From an uncultured Rickettsiales bacterium (lineage in GTDB: Bacteria; Pseudomonadota; Alphaproteobacteria; UBA8366): a stretch of DNA of 24,014 nucleotides. The stretch's first letter is position 1, and each line of letters begins with the position of its first letter. The DNA lies in contig CAJWTF010000046.1 of NCBI GenBank assembly GCA_913046825.1, positions 1-24,014 of the forward strand. The letters run 5' to 3'. The translations under genes were made by a program, and so were the position numbers. Positions 1 through 6,913 of this stretch are shown here, piece by piece. The notes beneath the pieces are model-generated. The model saw nothing but the letters and a program-made list of their open reading frames with translations. It made no database searches and was not told the DNA's origin.

Positions 1-594
1 GTTGGCCTCACCAACCCTCATACAGGGGGCAGGGCATACGCCGTCGTACAGCTCCGCCAGGATAACGCCCTCGGCACACTCTATAATCTGGTCGGTTTTC
101 AAACCAAGCTGAAACATGGCGCGCAAACCGAGATTTTTCGCAGGATCCCAGGGTTGGAGAAGGCGGAATTTGCCCGTTTGGGCGGCATCCATCGTAACAC
201 GTTCCTGAATTCGCCCCGCGTGCTTGATGGCGAGCTGCGTCTGAAGACGATGCCACGCATCCGGTTTGCCGGCCAGGTGACTGGTGTCGAGGGGTATATT
301 GAGTCTGCCGCTATCGGACTGTTGGCAGGCCGTTTCGCGGCGTTGGAACAATTGGATGGCGCGCGTTTCACACCACCGCCCGCCACGACGGCCCATGGCG
401 CGTTGCTCAGCCACATTACCAGTGGGGCCGATAGTGAGACATTCCAACCGATAAACGTGAACTTTGGTTTGTTGCCGCCACTAAAAGTCGAGGGTAAGCG
501 GCCCAAGGGCCGTGACCGCAAGAAGGCGTATACCACGCGCGCGCTCGCGGATTTCGACCACTGGCTTGGCCACGTCCAAGCTGCGGCGGAATAA
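1..594 (+). CDS. trmFO: TrmFO, folate-dependent tRNA U54 methyltransferase (3' part)
   Basis: This is the C-terminal 197 residues of methylenetetrahydrofolate--tRNA-(uracil-54-C5)-methyltransferase, an FAD-dependent enzyme that makes ribothymidine in the T-loop of tRNA. The frame is open from base 1, so the gene starts left of the window. The visible part begins [10 protein letters not shown] and runs through [41 protein letters not shown] and HRNTFLNSP, all hallmarks of the family's middle and C-terminal region. It ends with the usual basic stretch [12 protein letters not shown] before the TAA stop. An in-frame ATG at 154 exists, but homology clearly extends upstream of it, so it is not the start. 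The gene converges on the minus-strand dehydrogenase, whose stop is at 799. TrmFO is found in Alphaproteobacteria but not in gammaproteobacteria such as E. coli, which use TrmA, so it helps place the organism. Confidence 0.95.
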   Translation, partial: VGLTNPHTGGRAYAVVQLRQDNALGTLYNLVGFQTKLKHGAQTEIFRRIPGLEKAEFARLGGIHRNTFLNSPRVLDGELRLKTMPRIRFAGQVTGVEGYIESAAIGLLAGRFAALEQLDGARFTPPPATTAHGALLSHITSGADSETFQPINVNFGLLPPLKVEGKRPKGRDRKKAYTTRALADFDHWLGHVQAAAE

Positions 595-612
595 AGAATA
601 GCTCTTCGCGTG

Positions 613-627
613 TCGACATTTTGTCGA
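613..627. repeat. Perfect inverted repeat after trmFO
   Basis: The bases read TCGACA-TTT-TGTCGA, a perfect 6-bp inverted repeat with a 3-base loop, 19 bases after the trmFO stop. No T-run follows it on the plus strand, so it is not a standard intrinsic terminator. It could be a weak hairpin at the mRNA end or a protein-binding site. The rest of the 595-798 gap shows nothing I can support. Confidence 0.4.
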
Positions 628-798
628 ATTGATGTTATGTAAAGATCATGTTCCTGGACCTGCAAATTTCACAATTCTTGACCTGCCGCGCTGTTCGCGC
701 GCCTAAGAGCCGTATTGTATTACTGTGCATGGGGTTGTCTCGCGGTTTTTATACTGGATCGCCTAAATGCTTCCCGTCGCGACACTCGTAAGAACTCG

Positions 799-1563
799 CT
801 ATCCGCTGATCGCGAATGCTCCGTCGACCGGAATTGACGCGCCGGAGACGTAATTCGAGGCGGCGCTCGCCAAAAATACGGCAATTCCCTTGTGATCGTC
901 AGGTTCACCCCAACGTCCCGCCGGTGTGCGAGCGAGGACCTTGTCGTTGAGCTCCGGAAGATCGACCCGCGCCTGACGCGTGAGATCGGTATCAATCCAG
1001 CCCGGCAGTACCGCATTTACCTGGATGTTATCTCTCGCCCAAGCCGCCGCGAGGCTTTTCGTCATTTGCACGATCCCGCCCTTGCTCGCGGAATATGCGA
1101 CAACCATCGGCGCGCCGAATAGGGAGTACATTGATCCAATGTTGATGATTTTGCCGCCGCCCGCTTCACACAAATGCGGGTATACTGCTTGAGAGCATAC
1201 AAAAGCGCTGGTGAGATTGGTGTTGAGGACCATTGACCATTCCGCCACGGAAAGTGTTTCCGGCGCTTTGCGGATGTTCGTGCCGGCGTTATTGACGAGA
1301 ATATCGATACGGTCGAAACGCTCTTTCGCAAAAGCCATCATCGTGGCGCACGCGCCTTCATCGGTCACGTCGATTTCAAAGGATGCCGCGGTGGCTCCAA
1401 TTTCCACGAGCGCCGCGACCGCGTTGGCGTTCTTCTCGCCATTGCGTCCGGCAACCACGATAGATGCTCCCGCCTCCGCCATTCCCGTGGCCATCGCAAG
1501 GCCAATACCGCCATTGCCGCCCGTGACGACAGCAGTCTTTCCCGACAAATCGAACAAATCCAT
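799..1563 (-). CDS. Short-chain dehydrogenase/reductase (SDR), gluconate 5-dehydrogenase-like
   Basis: A 254-residue classical SDR, the usual length for the family. It has the Rossmann cofactor motif TGGNGGIG (residues 14-21), the NNAG strand motif (91-94), and the catalytic set N116, S144, Y157 and K161 (YSASK). The PG motif after strand 6 and a C-terminal VSGASIPVDGA are also normal. It should be a cytoplasmic NAD(P)H-dependent oxidoreductase. The overall pattern (LVNNAGTNIRKAPE, PVDGAFA) resembles 2-deoxy-D-gluconate 3-dehydrogenase or gluconate 5-dehydrogenase types, but the substrate cannot be fixed from sequence alone. The ATG start is preceded by a GGGGAG ribosome binding site. It lies 39 bp downstream of the squalene/phytoene-synthase-like gene on the same strand and is probably cotranscribed with it. 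Confidence 0.9.
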   Translation of the reverse strand: MDLFDLSGKTAVVTGGNGGIGLAMATGMAEAGASIVVAGRNGEKNANAVAALVEIGATAASFEIDVTDEGACATMMAFAKERFDRIDILVNNAGTNIRKAPETLSVAEWSMVLNTNLTSAFVCSQAVYPHLCEAGGGKIINIGSMYSLFGAPMVVAYSASKGGIVQMTKSLAAAWARDNIQVNAVLPGWIDTDLTRQARVDLPELNDKVLARTPAGRWGEPDDHKGIAVFLASAASNYVSGASIPVDGAFAISG

Positions 1564-1602
1564 CCTTAGTAATCTCCCCTGAGCCTAATTTTCTTTTCTC
1601 GC

Positions 1603-2457
1603 CTAATAGCGCCCGATCATTGCCCGATAGGCAAGGCGTGCCGACGCTAATCCGGCGGGTGCTCGGATACTTGCATCGAAAACGTTGTATCCTGCGCGCT
1701 CAAGTCGATTTAGGTAACTATCCGCCAATACCGCTGGCAGGACGGCAGGCACCAGGGATTTTGGTATTTCCCGGCGCAATTCCCGTGCGTCTTGCATATG
1801 CTCTCGCGCGGTTGCCACCAGTTCGCCAATAGCCGCATTTAACTCTTCCGACGGCTTTAAGCTCAAAATCGAACGACGGTCGACGCGATGCCGAGCAAGT
1901 AATTCCTCCGGCAGAACGACCCGTCCCCTCTGCAAAAGGCTCGGCAATGCGCGCATAATCCCACCCAGCGCCCAGGCGACACCGACCTTGTGAGCGACCT
2001 CAATGGCTGCATCAGGTTTAGTGCAGCCCAACACTTCCATCGACAGCCTCACCAATGCCCCGGAAGTCGCATCCGCATAATCGATCAAGGAGGCCAGTGT
2101 CTGATGCGGCACTTCCTCCAAATCAATCAAGCGGCCATCAATCAATCGGTCAAAATGATTGCGGCTCAATTGATGAGCCATCACGAACGGATCCAGCGCT
2201 TCTATGACAGCGTGCTTGCGAAGCGGCGCATCCGAATACAGCGTATCGACAGAATCACGCCACCATTGCAACCGGATAGCACCCAGCATTGCTTCGCTGA
2301 CGACTTCACGGGTCTTGGATATTTCAATGTTGAACGCGTAGAGGGCGAATAGAGCCTCGCGATGCTCCGACGGCGCAAACAACGTCATTAGAAAGCGGTC
2401 GCGGTCACTAAGGCGGACTTCCTCCGCGCAATAGGACAATGTCGGTGAATGAGCCAC
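1603..2457 (-). CDS. NDUFAF6-like squalene/phytoene synthase-fold protein, probably non-catalytic
   Basis: A 284-residue all-alpha protein of the squalene/phytoene synthase superfamily. It opens with YCAEEVRLSDRDRFLMTLFA, then LFALYAFNIEISKTREV (about 36-52) and LQWWRDSVD (63-71), the signature of the NDUFAF6 branch, whose mitochondrial member is a complex I assembly factor. Both Asp-rich Mg-diphosphate motifs of true synthases are missing: the first aligns with FNIEISKTRE, and the second (normally NxxRDVxxD) reads GIMRALPSL just before RGRVVLPEE (178-185). A prenyl-transferase role is therefore unlikely, and a scaffold or assembly role is inferred. The start is GTG at 2457, chosen because the conserved N-terminus begins about ten residues later; the next in-frame ATG (residue 24) would cut into it. 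It is first in a probable two-gene unit with the SDR. Confidence 0.85.
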   Translation of the reverse strand: MAHSPTLSYCAEEVRLSDRDRFLMTLFAPSEHREALFALYAFNIEISKTREVVSEAMLGAIRLQWWRDSVDTLYSDAPLRKHAVIEALDPFVMAHQLSRNHFDRLIDGRLIDLEEVPHQTLASLIDYADATSGALVRLSMEVLGCTKPDAAIEVAHKVGVAWALGGIMRALPSLLQRGRVVLPEELLARHRVDRRSILSLKPSEELNAAIGELVATAREHMQDARELRREIPKSLVPAVLPAVLADSYLNRLERAGYNVFDASIRAPAGLASARLAYRAMIGRY

Positions 2458-2487
2458 GTTACCGCCAACGAAAAAAAACTAGACTGG

Positions 2488-2516
2488 AATATAAACACTC
2501 TGGCTCCGCACGCCAA
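2488..2516 (-). promoter_or_regulatory. Predicted sigma-70 promoter for the NDUFAF6-like gene
   Basis: On the minus strand TTGGCG (2516-2511) is followed after 17 bases by TATATT (2493-2488), about 30 bases upstream of the GTG start at 2457. Spacing is ideal and 5 of 6 bases of the -10 box fit TATAAT. This is prediction only. Confidence 0.45.
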
Positions 2517-2519
2517 ACC

Positions 2520-2537
2520 GGAGAAAGCGGAGAAAGC
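2520..2537. repeat. Tandem 9-bp direct repeat
   Basis: GGAGAAAGC occurs twice in immediate tandem in the gap between the divergent promoters. It is too short to interpret, but it is not part of any gene. Confidence 0.4.
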
Positions 2538-2576
2538 GGCAGCAAAATACTTCACAAACCCTTGGAACGCCTTAAT

Positions 2577-2589
2577 TTAAAAGTTTTAA
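2577..2589. repeat. Perfect AT-rich palindrome in a divergent intergenic region
   Basis: The bases read TTAAAA-G-TTTTAA, a 13-bp perfect palindrome between two divergently transcribed genes. It lies upstream of both predicted promoters and is a possible regulator site. It may also be chance in AT-rich DNA. Confidence 0.35.
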
Positions 2590-2622
2590 TCGCTCTGACG
2601 GCTCGATGGATGACTTTAAAGA

Positions 2623-2652
2623 TTGGCGGATATAGTACAATTTGCCTATAAT
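2623..2652 (+). promoter_or_regulatory. Predicted sigma-70 promoter for the PuuD-like gene
   Basis: TTGGCG (2623-2628) is followed after an 18-base spacer by a perfect TATAAT (2647-2652), which lies 62 bases before the ATG at 2715. Confidence 0.5.
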
Positions 2653-2663
2653 CAACTCAAGAT

Positions 2664-2686
2664 ATTGTGATCGTTTTGGACACAAT
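2664..2686. promoter_or_regulatory. Candidate operator upstream of the PuuD-like gene
   Basis: ATTGTG-N11-CACAAT is a perfect dyad with 6-bp arms. It starts 12 bases after the predicted -10 box and ends 14 bases before the ribosome binding site. The position suits a repressor site at or just after the transcription start. No regulator gene is visible next to it. Confidence 0.35.
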
Positions 2687-2714
2687 GGGACAAAGTAATG
2701 GGAGGTGAGTTCCG

Positions 2715-3308
2715 ATGGCAGGCATTCTGACATCTCTTTCACGCACAATTGTTACAGGCTTTATTCTAGCAGCACTGCTGATTGCAATGTTCATTAGCAT
2801 GGGCGGCGAATTAGATATGGCCTTTTGGAGTTTCTTAACGCGCTGGCTACATGTTCTTTCCGGCGTAATGTGGATCGGTATCCTTTGGTATTTCAATTTC
2901 ATCCAAATCCCGAACATGGGGAATATTCCGGATGATCAAAAACCGGCCATCAGCAAGGTCATCGCACCAGCTGCCTTATGGTGGTTCCGCTGGGGCGCCA
3001 TGGGCACGATTGTGACTGGCTTGCTCTTAGCTTCCATGAATGGATACATCGTAGATGCATTGATGCTTGGCGCGTCCGGTGTTCCGAAACACACGGCTAT
3101 AGGTATTGGCATGTGGCTCGGTACCATAATGTTTATCAATGTCTGGTTTGTTATTTGGCCAAATCAGAAAGTTGCCCTTGGCATAGTCGACGGTAGCGCG
3201 GATGAGAAAGCAGCAGCGGGCCGCAAGGCAATGCTCTTCTCGCGAACCAACACATTGCTTTCGATCCCGATGTTGTTCGCCATGGTAGCGGCGCAGAACA
3301 TCTACTAA
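2715..3308 (+). CDS. PuuD-like (DUF989) multi-pass membrane protein without cytochrome c domain
   Basis: A 197-residue inner-membrane protein with about five hydrophobic segments (roughly 11-29, 40-60, 85-107, 125-147 and 175-193). The conserved-looking segments RWLHVLSGVMWIGILWYFNF, KVIAPAALWWFRWGA, KHTAIGIGMWLGTIMF and NVWFVIWPNQK match the family annotated as urate hydroxylase PuuD. Histidines inside the helices (the LHV and KHT segments) could bind haem b. As I recall, characterised PuuD is about twice this length with a C-terminal cytochrome c domain that carries a CXXCH motif. No CXXCH occurs here, so urate oxidation should not be assumed. The start is well supported: GGAGGTGAG at 2701-2709 sits at ideal distance from the ATG. 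The gene is a single transcription unit with its own promoter, candidate operator and terminator. No purine-degradation genes are visible beside it. Confidence 0.7.
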   Translation: MAGILTSLSRTIVTGFILAALLIAMFISMGGELDMAFWSFLTRWLHVLSGVMWIGILWYFNFIQIPNMGNIPDDQKPAISKVIAPAALWWFRWGAMGTIVTGLLLASMNGYIVDALMLGASGVPKHTAIGIGMWLGTIMFINVWFVIWPNQKVALGIVDGSADEKAAAGRKAMLFSRTNTLLSIPMLFAMVAAQNIY

Positions 3309-3328
3309 TACAAAGCATTTGAGACGAT

Positions 3329-3358
3329 AAAAGGCGGGGTTTTGACCCCGCCTTTTTC
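3329..3358. terminator. Strong, probably bidirectional intrinsic terminator
   Basis: AAAGGCGGGG (3330-3339), the loop TTTTGA and CCCCGCCTTTTT (3346-3357) form a 10-bp stem with a T-run on the plus strand. The reverse strand also ends in TTTTA. It sits between the PuuD-like gene (stop at 3308) and the convergent Mth938 gene (stop at 3384), so it can serve both. Confidence 0.9.
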
Positions 3359-3383
3359 TATGTAAAAACTACGATATCGAGAG

Positions 3384-3761
3384 TTAGGAAAGTGCGACGA
3401 GACCGGCTGCGACCCGACGGCCTTCGGCTGCCAGGATATTATATGTTCGGCACGCTGCACCGGTATCCATTGTATCAATGGCTAATCCCTTTTGCCGGCA
3501 CGTGTCCATCAAAGATCGAGGCAACAATTGCATCGCCTCGCCACAACCAATCAATAGTATTTCAATACATGGGTCTTCAGCCAAGACTGGGGCCAGTGAC
3601 CCCAGGTTTACATCGTCAAGGACATTCACATCCCAGGAAATCGTCTGTTTCGGTAACACGATAACCGACCCTTGATAATCAATTCGCGATACCTTGAAAT
3701 GACCGCTGCCGTAACTCTGGACGATCTGCTGACCTTCCGGTTTGAGAGGCGAAATATCCAA
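3384..3761 (-). CDS. Mth938-like domain protein (DUF498)
   Basis: A 125-residue protein of the Mth938/NDUFAF3-like family, in a conserved place directly after secF. Family features are ISPLKPEGQQIVQSYG at the start, a central ITISW-like core after GSVIVLP, the glycine loop LLIGCGEAMQLLP and the ending MDTGAACRTYNILAAEGRRVAAGLVAL. In eukaryotes the related NDUFAF3 is a complex I assembly factor; the bacterial role is unproven. I chose the TTG at 3761, four bases after the secF stop, with GGGAG upstream at good spacing. An ATG at 3800 would give an Arg/Lys-rich leader that is only the off-frame reading of the acidic tail of SecF. Last gene of the yajC-secD-secF unit, ending at a strong terminator. 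It shares the window with the NDUFAF6-like gene, so two possible complex I assembly factors lie close together. Confidence 0.88.
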   Translation of the reverse strand: MDISPLKPEGQQIVQSYGSGHFKVSRIDYQGSVIVLPKQTISWDVNVLDDVNLGSLAPVLAEDPCIEILLIGCGEAMQLLPRSLMDTCRQKGLAIDTMDTGAACRTYNILAAEGRRVAAGLVALS

Positions 3762-3765
3762 GCGA

Positions 3766-4707
3766 TTACGCTCCCGCTTCCTGTTCCGCCTCTTCTTCAT
3801 CTTCGGTAAGGGCGCGACGGTCGATCTTGAGGTAGACCAACAACGGGACGGCCAAGGCAATCGAGGAATATGTCCCAACGAACACACCCCATATCAGCGC
3901 AATCGTAAACCCGCGAATAACCTCACCGCCGAATATGAACAATGCTAACAATGCGAGCAGGGTCGTGACACTTGTCATCACTGTGCGAGACAGAGTTTCG
4001 TTGATCGAGCGATTGAACAACTCGATCAACGGTGTGGTTTTGTAACGGCGCAGGTTTTCACGGACTCGGTCATAGACAACCACCGTATCGTTGATGGAAT
4101 ACCCCGCGATGGTAAGAACGGCCGCCACCGTGGCAACATTGAATTCCAATTGCAGCAGCGCAAATAATCCGATCGTGGACAGCACGTCATGGGTCAACGC
4201 GACAATCGCACCAACACCGAACTGCCATTCGAAACGAAACCAAATGTAGAGGAGAATCGCGCCAACAGCCGCGAGAACCGCCCAAATCGCCGCTTCCTTA
4301 AGCTCCGCACCCACGGTTGGGCCGACAAACTCAGTACGCCGGTACTCCGCAATGCTACCCGCTAGGACTTCCTTGATACGATCTACAGCGATTTTCTGTG
4401 CATCGTCACCGCCTTCTTGGCGTTGTACGCGTATTAACACCGTGTCGTTTGAGCCAAACTCCTGCAGTGAAACATCACCAAGATCGAGGGTTCCAATCTT
4501 GTTACGCATACCGCTCATGTCGGCGGGCCCGGACGTCTTTACCTCCAGCAAAACACCACCGAGGAAATCGATACCGAGATTGAGTCCCCTTCCCACAAAA
4601 AGAATTGCCGACGCCGCGATGAGGCAAATCGACAAGACCAGTGCGACTTTCCGCATCTCCAGAAAATGGATACTCGTTTTGTCAGGGATCAAACGTAATG
4701 TCTTCAA
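3766..4707 (-). CDS. secF: Protein translocase subunit SecF
   Basis: A 313-residue inner-membrane subunit of SecDF, which uses the proton gradient to pull proteins through SecYEG. It has the N-terminal membrane helix (about 20-40), the periplasmic motif GLNLGIDFLGG (41-51), a small periplasmic domain, five C-terminal membrane helices and the signature YSINDTVVVYDRVREN. Its acidic Glu-rich tail EDEEEAEQEAGA is cytoplasmic. The start codon is TTG at 4707, with a GGGGG stretch 5-9 bases before it; no ATG fits the expected N-terminus. It lies 13 bp after secD and just before the Mth938-like gene. Confidence 0.97.
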   Translation of the reverse strand: MKTLRLIPDKTSIHFLEMRKVALVLSICLIAASAILFVGRGLNLGIDFLGGVLLEVKTSGPADMSGMRNKIGTLDLGDVSLQEFGSNDTVLIRVQRQEGGDDAQKIAVDRIKEVLAGSIAEYRRTEFVGPTVGAELKEAAIWAVLAAVGAILLYIWFRFEWQFGVGAIVALTHDVLSTIGLFALLQLEFNVATVAAVLTIAGYSINDTVVVYDRVRENLRRYKTTPLIELFNRSINETLSRTVMTSVTTLLALLALFIFGGEVIRGFTIALIWGVFVGTYSSIALAVPLLVYLKIDRRALTEDEEEAEQEAGA

Positions 4708-4720
4708 GGTAACCCCCAGG

Positions 4721-6286
4721 TCAAATCGGTAGTGTTTGTGGACGGCTACGCCGCAACCAAAATACTATTAGCAAACGCGTCACCATGATCGCAGTGAACA
4801 TGGATGTCAGAATGCCGATGGAAAGCGTGACAGCGAAACCCTTGATCGGGCCCGAACCGAAAGCAAATAGTAGCACCGATGCGATCAATGTCGTCAGGTT
4901 CGAATCAATAATAGTGGTCAACGCCCGCTTATAGCCAGCATCTATGGCACCGATGGGTCCGCGTCCGGCTAGTGTCTCTTCCCGAATACGCTCAAAGATG
5001 AGCACATTCGCATCGACCGCCATACCCATCGTCAGCACGATCCCTGCAATTCCAGGAAGCGTTAATGTTGCACCTAATGTCGACAACACAGCGAATATCA
5101 GCGCGATATTAAAAAACAGCGCGACATCGGCCATTAAGCCAAACCGTCCGTAGACCACCACCATGAAGATCACGACAAGAACAAGACCGATCATACTGGC
5201 ATTTTTACCCGCCTCAACTGAATCCTTCCCTAATCCTGGGCCGACCGTTCGTTCTTCCAAGAATGAGACGGGGGCCGGTAGGGCACCGGCGCGCAACAGC
5301 AGCGATGTCCTTTGCGTCTCCGCAACGCTAAATTGACCTGTAATAATGCCGCTACCACCGGTAATCGGCTCGTTGATGCGTGGAGCACTAATCACCTTGC
5401 CATCCAAGACAATGGCCAATAGCCGGCCAACATTCTTACTGGTCACGCGTCCGAACTTTCGGGCCCCGGTTTGATCGAAGCGAAATGAAATTACCGGACG
5501 ATTCTGCTCAAAACTTGGTTGAGCGTCGACAAGATTATCGCCGCCGACATCGACTTTCCGGCGAACCCAATATCGGGTTGCTTCGCGGTCCACTTCTCCC
5601 GACGGTATATCAAGATATCCCGGCGGTGGACGCGACGAACTGCCGAAGATTTCTGGATGGACGAGATGAAACGTTAACTTGGCGGTCGTATTCAGAATGC
5701 TTTTAATCTCTTCTGGATTATCCACACCCGGAATCTGCAGCAGAATACGCTCTTCGCCCTGTTGTTGGATTGTCGGTTCGCGCACACCTGTTTTATCGAT
5801 TCGAATACGGATGATCTCGAGCGTTTGCTGAACGGTTTCCTTTCGCTTGTCCGCGATGGCTTGTTCCGTGAACTCAACTCGAAACCCACCTGCATCAAGC
5901 GTATCAATGCTCACACCATGATTACGTTGCAAGACCAATTCACGAACTCTCTCCCGCTTCTCGGGATGAGAGATATCAAACTGCACGGCATTACCATTGA
6001 TTTTCAAGTTCTTTGGAAATGTTTTGATTTCATCGAGCCGAAGAATTTCTCGGATATCTCCTTCGAGGTTCCCAAACATTTCTTCGATCGCCACGTCGGT
6101 TTCAACCTTCAACAGCAAGTGCAACCCACCTTGCAGATCGAGCCCGAGATTTATGGTCTTACCCGGCATCCAATCCGGGAAATCTTCGAAGGTCCCTTTG
6201 GACATGAGATTTGGTAATGCATAAAGAACGCCAAGCACGCATATCAGCATTACGGTAACGCGTTGAAATATTGAAATATTAATCAT
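4721..6286 (-). CDS. secD: Protein translocase subunit SecD
   Basis: A 521-residue SecD, the normal alphaproteobacterial length. The first membrane helix (about 7-25) is followed by the motif LGLDLQGGLHLLL (47-59) and a large periplasmic region with the P1 base and head (QQQGEERILLQIPGV marks the SecD repeat). Five C-terminal membrane helices follow, with the conserved GMAVDANVLIFERIREE (AVDANV at 423-428), whose acidic residue takes part in proton conduction. It acts with SecF and YajC at the Sec translocon. The ATG at 6286 lies 25 bp after yajC, and I see no strong Shine-Dalgarno, so it may depend on translation of yajC. Confidence 0.97.
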   Translation of the reverse strand: MINISIFQRVTVMLICVLGVLYALPNLMSKGTFEDFPDWMPGKTINLGLDLQGGLHLLLKVETDVAIEEMFGNLEGDIREILRLDEIKTFPKNLKINGNAVQFDISHPEKRERVRELVLQRNHGVSIDTLDAGGFRVEFTEQAIADKRKETVQQTLEIIRIRIDKTGVREPTIQQQGEERILLQIPGVDNPEEIKSILNTTAKLTFHLVHPEIFGSSSRPPPGYLDIPSGEVDREATRYWVRRKVDVGGDNLVDAQPSFEQNRPVISFRFDQTGARKFGRVTSKNVGRLLAIVLDGKVISAPRINEPITGGSGIITGQFSVAETQRTSLLLRAGALPAPVSFLEERTVGPGLGKDSVEAGKNASMIGLVLVVIFMVVVYGRFGLMADVALFFNIALIFAVLSTLGATLTLPGIAGIVLTMGMAVDANVLIFERIREETLAGRGPIGAIDAGYKRALTTIIDSNLTTLIASVLLFAFGSGPIKGFAVTLSIGILTSMFTAIMVTRLLIVFWLRRSRPQTLPI

Positions 6287-6311
6287 GATGAATGACGCGC
6301 TGCTCTGTCGC

Positions 6312-6737
6312 TCAATCTTTGCCCGTCAGACGGCCTAATAGACTACCGCCTTCTTTCTTCTTTTCCGTGCCGCCTGAATCGTTCGCAGCTTCTGGTTTTT
6401 TGGTCTCTCCGCTGTCTTTCACCGGCTCGGTTTTTGACATGACGCTTGCCAGCGTGGAGCGCGCGATCTTGACCTTCACGCCTTCGGCGATTTCCACCTG
6501 GATTTCATCGTCGCTGATTACTTTCGAGACCGTGCCGATAATACCGCCACCGGTGACGACCTTGTCGCCCCGTCGGACGGCCACCAACATTTCGCGGTGC
6601 TCCTTCATCTTCTTTTGCTGCGGCCTAATCAACAGAAAATAAAAGACCGCAAAAATAAGCAGAAGCGGAAACATCATCGAGAAGATGTCGCCACCGCCAC
6701 CACCCGCACCTTGGGCCCAAGCTTCGGAAATCAACAT
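6312..6737 (-). CDS. yajC: Preprotein translocase subunit YajC
   Basis: A 141-residue YajC, the small single-span partner of SecDF. The short N-terminus MLISEAWAQGAGGGG precedes a membrane helix (FSMMFPLLLIFAVFYFLLI) and the signature RPQQKKMKEHREML, then the small soluble domain VRRGDKVVTGGGIIGTVSKV. The C-terminus is a Lys/Glu-rich low-complexity tail (after about 100) longer than in E. coli. I placed the start at the ATG at 6737 because AAGGAG lies 6 bases upstream; the TTG at 6752 lies just outside that ribosome binding site and is rejected. First gene of the yajC-secD-secF-Mth938 operon, with a predicted promoter about 45 bases upstream. Confidence 0.95.
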   Translation of the reverse strand: MLISEAWAQGAGGGGGDIFSMMFPLLLIFAVFYFLLIRPQQKKMKEHREMLVAVRRGDKVVTGGGIIGTVSKVISDDEIQVEIAEGVKVKIARSTLASVMSKTEPVKDSGETKKPEAANDSGGTEKKKEGGSLLGRLTGKD

Positions 6738-6780
6738 GAGGAGCTCCTTCAATTGCGGCGCGGAAATCCGCGCAGGCCGG

Positions 6781-6808
6781 ACTATACAGGCCTTCCCGCT
6801 AAATTCAA
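6781..6808 (-). promoter_or_regulatory. Predicted promoter of the yajC-secDF operon
   Basis: On the minus strand TTGAAT (6808-6803), a 16-base spacer and TATAGT (6786-6781) lie 44 bases before the yajC ATG. Confidence 0.45.
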
Positions 6809-6846
6809 TTCATGCATGAGGTATTACAAGCTCAGAATGGCAACAA

Positions 6847-6875
6847 TTGACGAAAGTATGATCGAAGACTAGGGT
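6847..6875 (+). promoter_or_regulatory. Possible promoter of the DUF815 ATPase gene
   Basis: TTGACG (6847-6852), a 17-base spacer and TAGGGT (6870-6875) lie 39 bases upstream of the ATG at 6914. The -35 box is good and the -10 box is poor. Confidence 0.3.
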
Positions 6876-6904
6876 CCTCCGCCTTCTAACGCTGAGCCGG
6901 ACCC
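6872..6904 (+). repeat. Inverted repeat in the leader of the DUF815 ATPase gene
   Basis: GGGTCC (6872-6877) and GGACCC (6899-6904) are perfect complements separated by 21 bases. They end 9 bases before the ATG. A leader hairpin could affect initiation, and no better Shine-Dalgarno sequence is visible. Confidence 0.3.
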
Positions 6905-6913
6905 AAGACTTTT

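Noticed and set aside
154..594. A complete 146-residue protein starting at the ATG at 154
   Set aside because: TrmFO homology runs without break from base 1, so this is an internal Met of a partial gene.
681..703. G+C-rich hairpin as a terminator after trmFO
   Set aside because: The stem is only 4-5 bp and no T-run follows it on either strand.
1211..1582. Plus-strand frame of 123 codons opposite the SDR gene
   Set aside because: It is the antisense shadow of an intact SDR, with no family features and no ribosome binding site.
3762..3887. Extended N-terminus for the Mth938 gene (ATG at 3800 or frame opening at 3887)
   Set aside because: It overlaps the end of secF in another frame, and its Arg/Lys-rich sequence is only the off-frame image of the Glu codons of SecF. 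The TTG at 3761 has a good ribosome binding site and the family N-terminus.
6738..6752. TTG start for yajC
   Set aside because: The codon lies just upstream of the AAGGAG ribosome binding site that serves the ATG at 6737.
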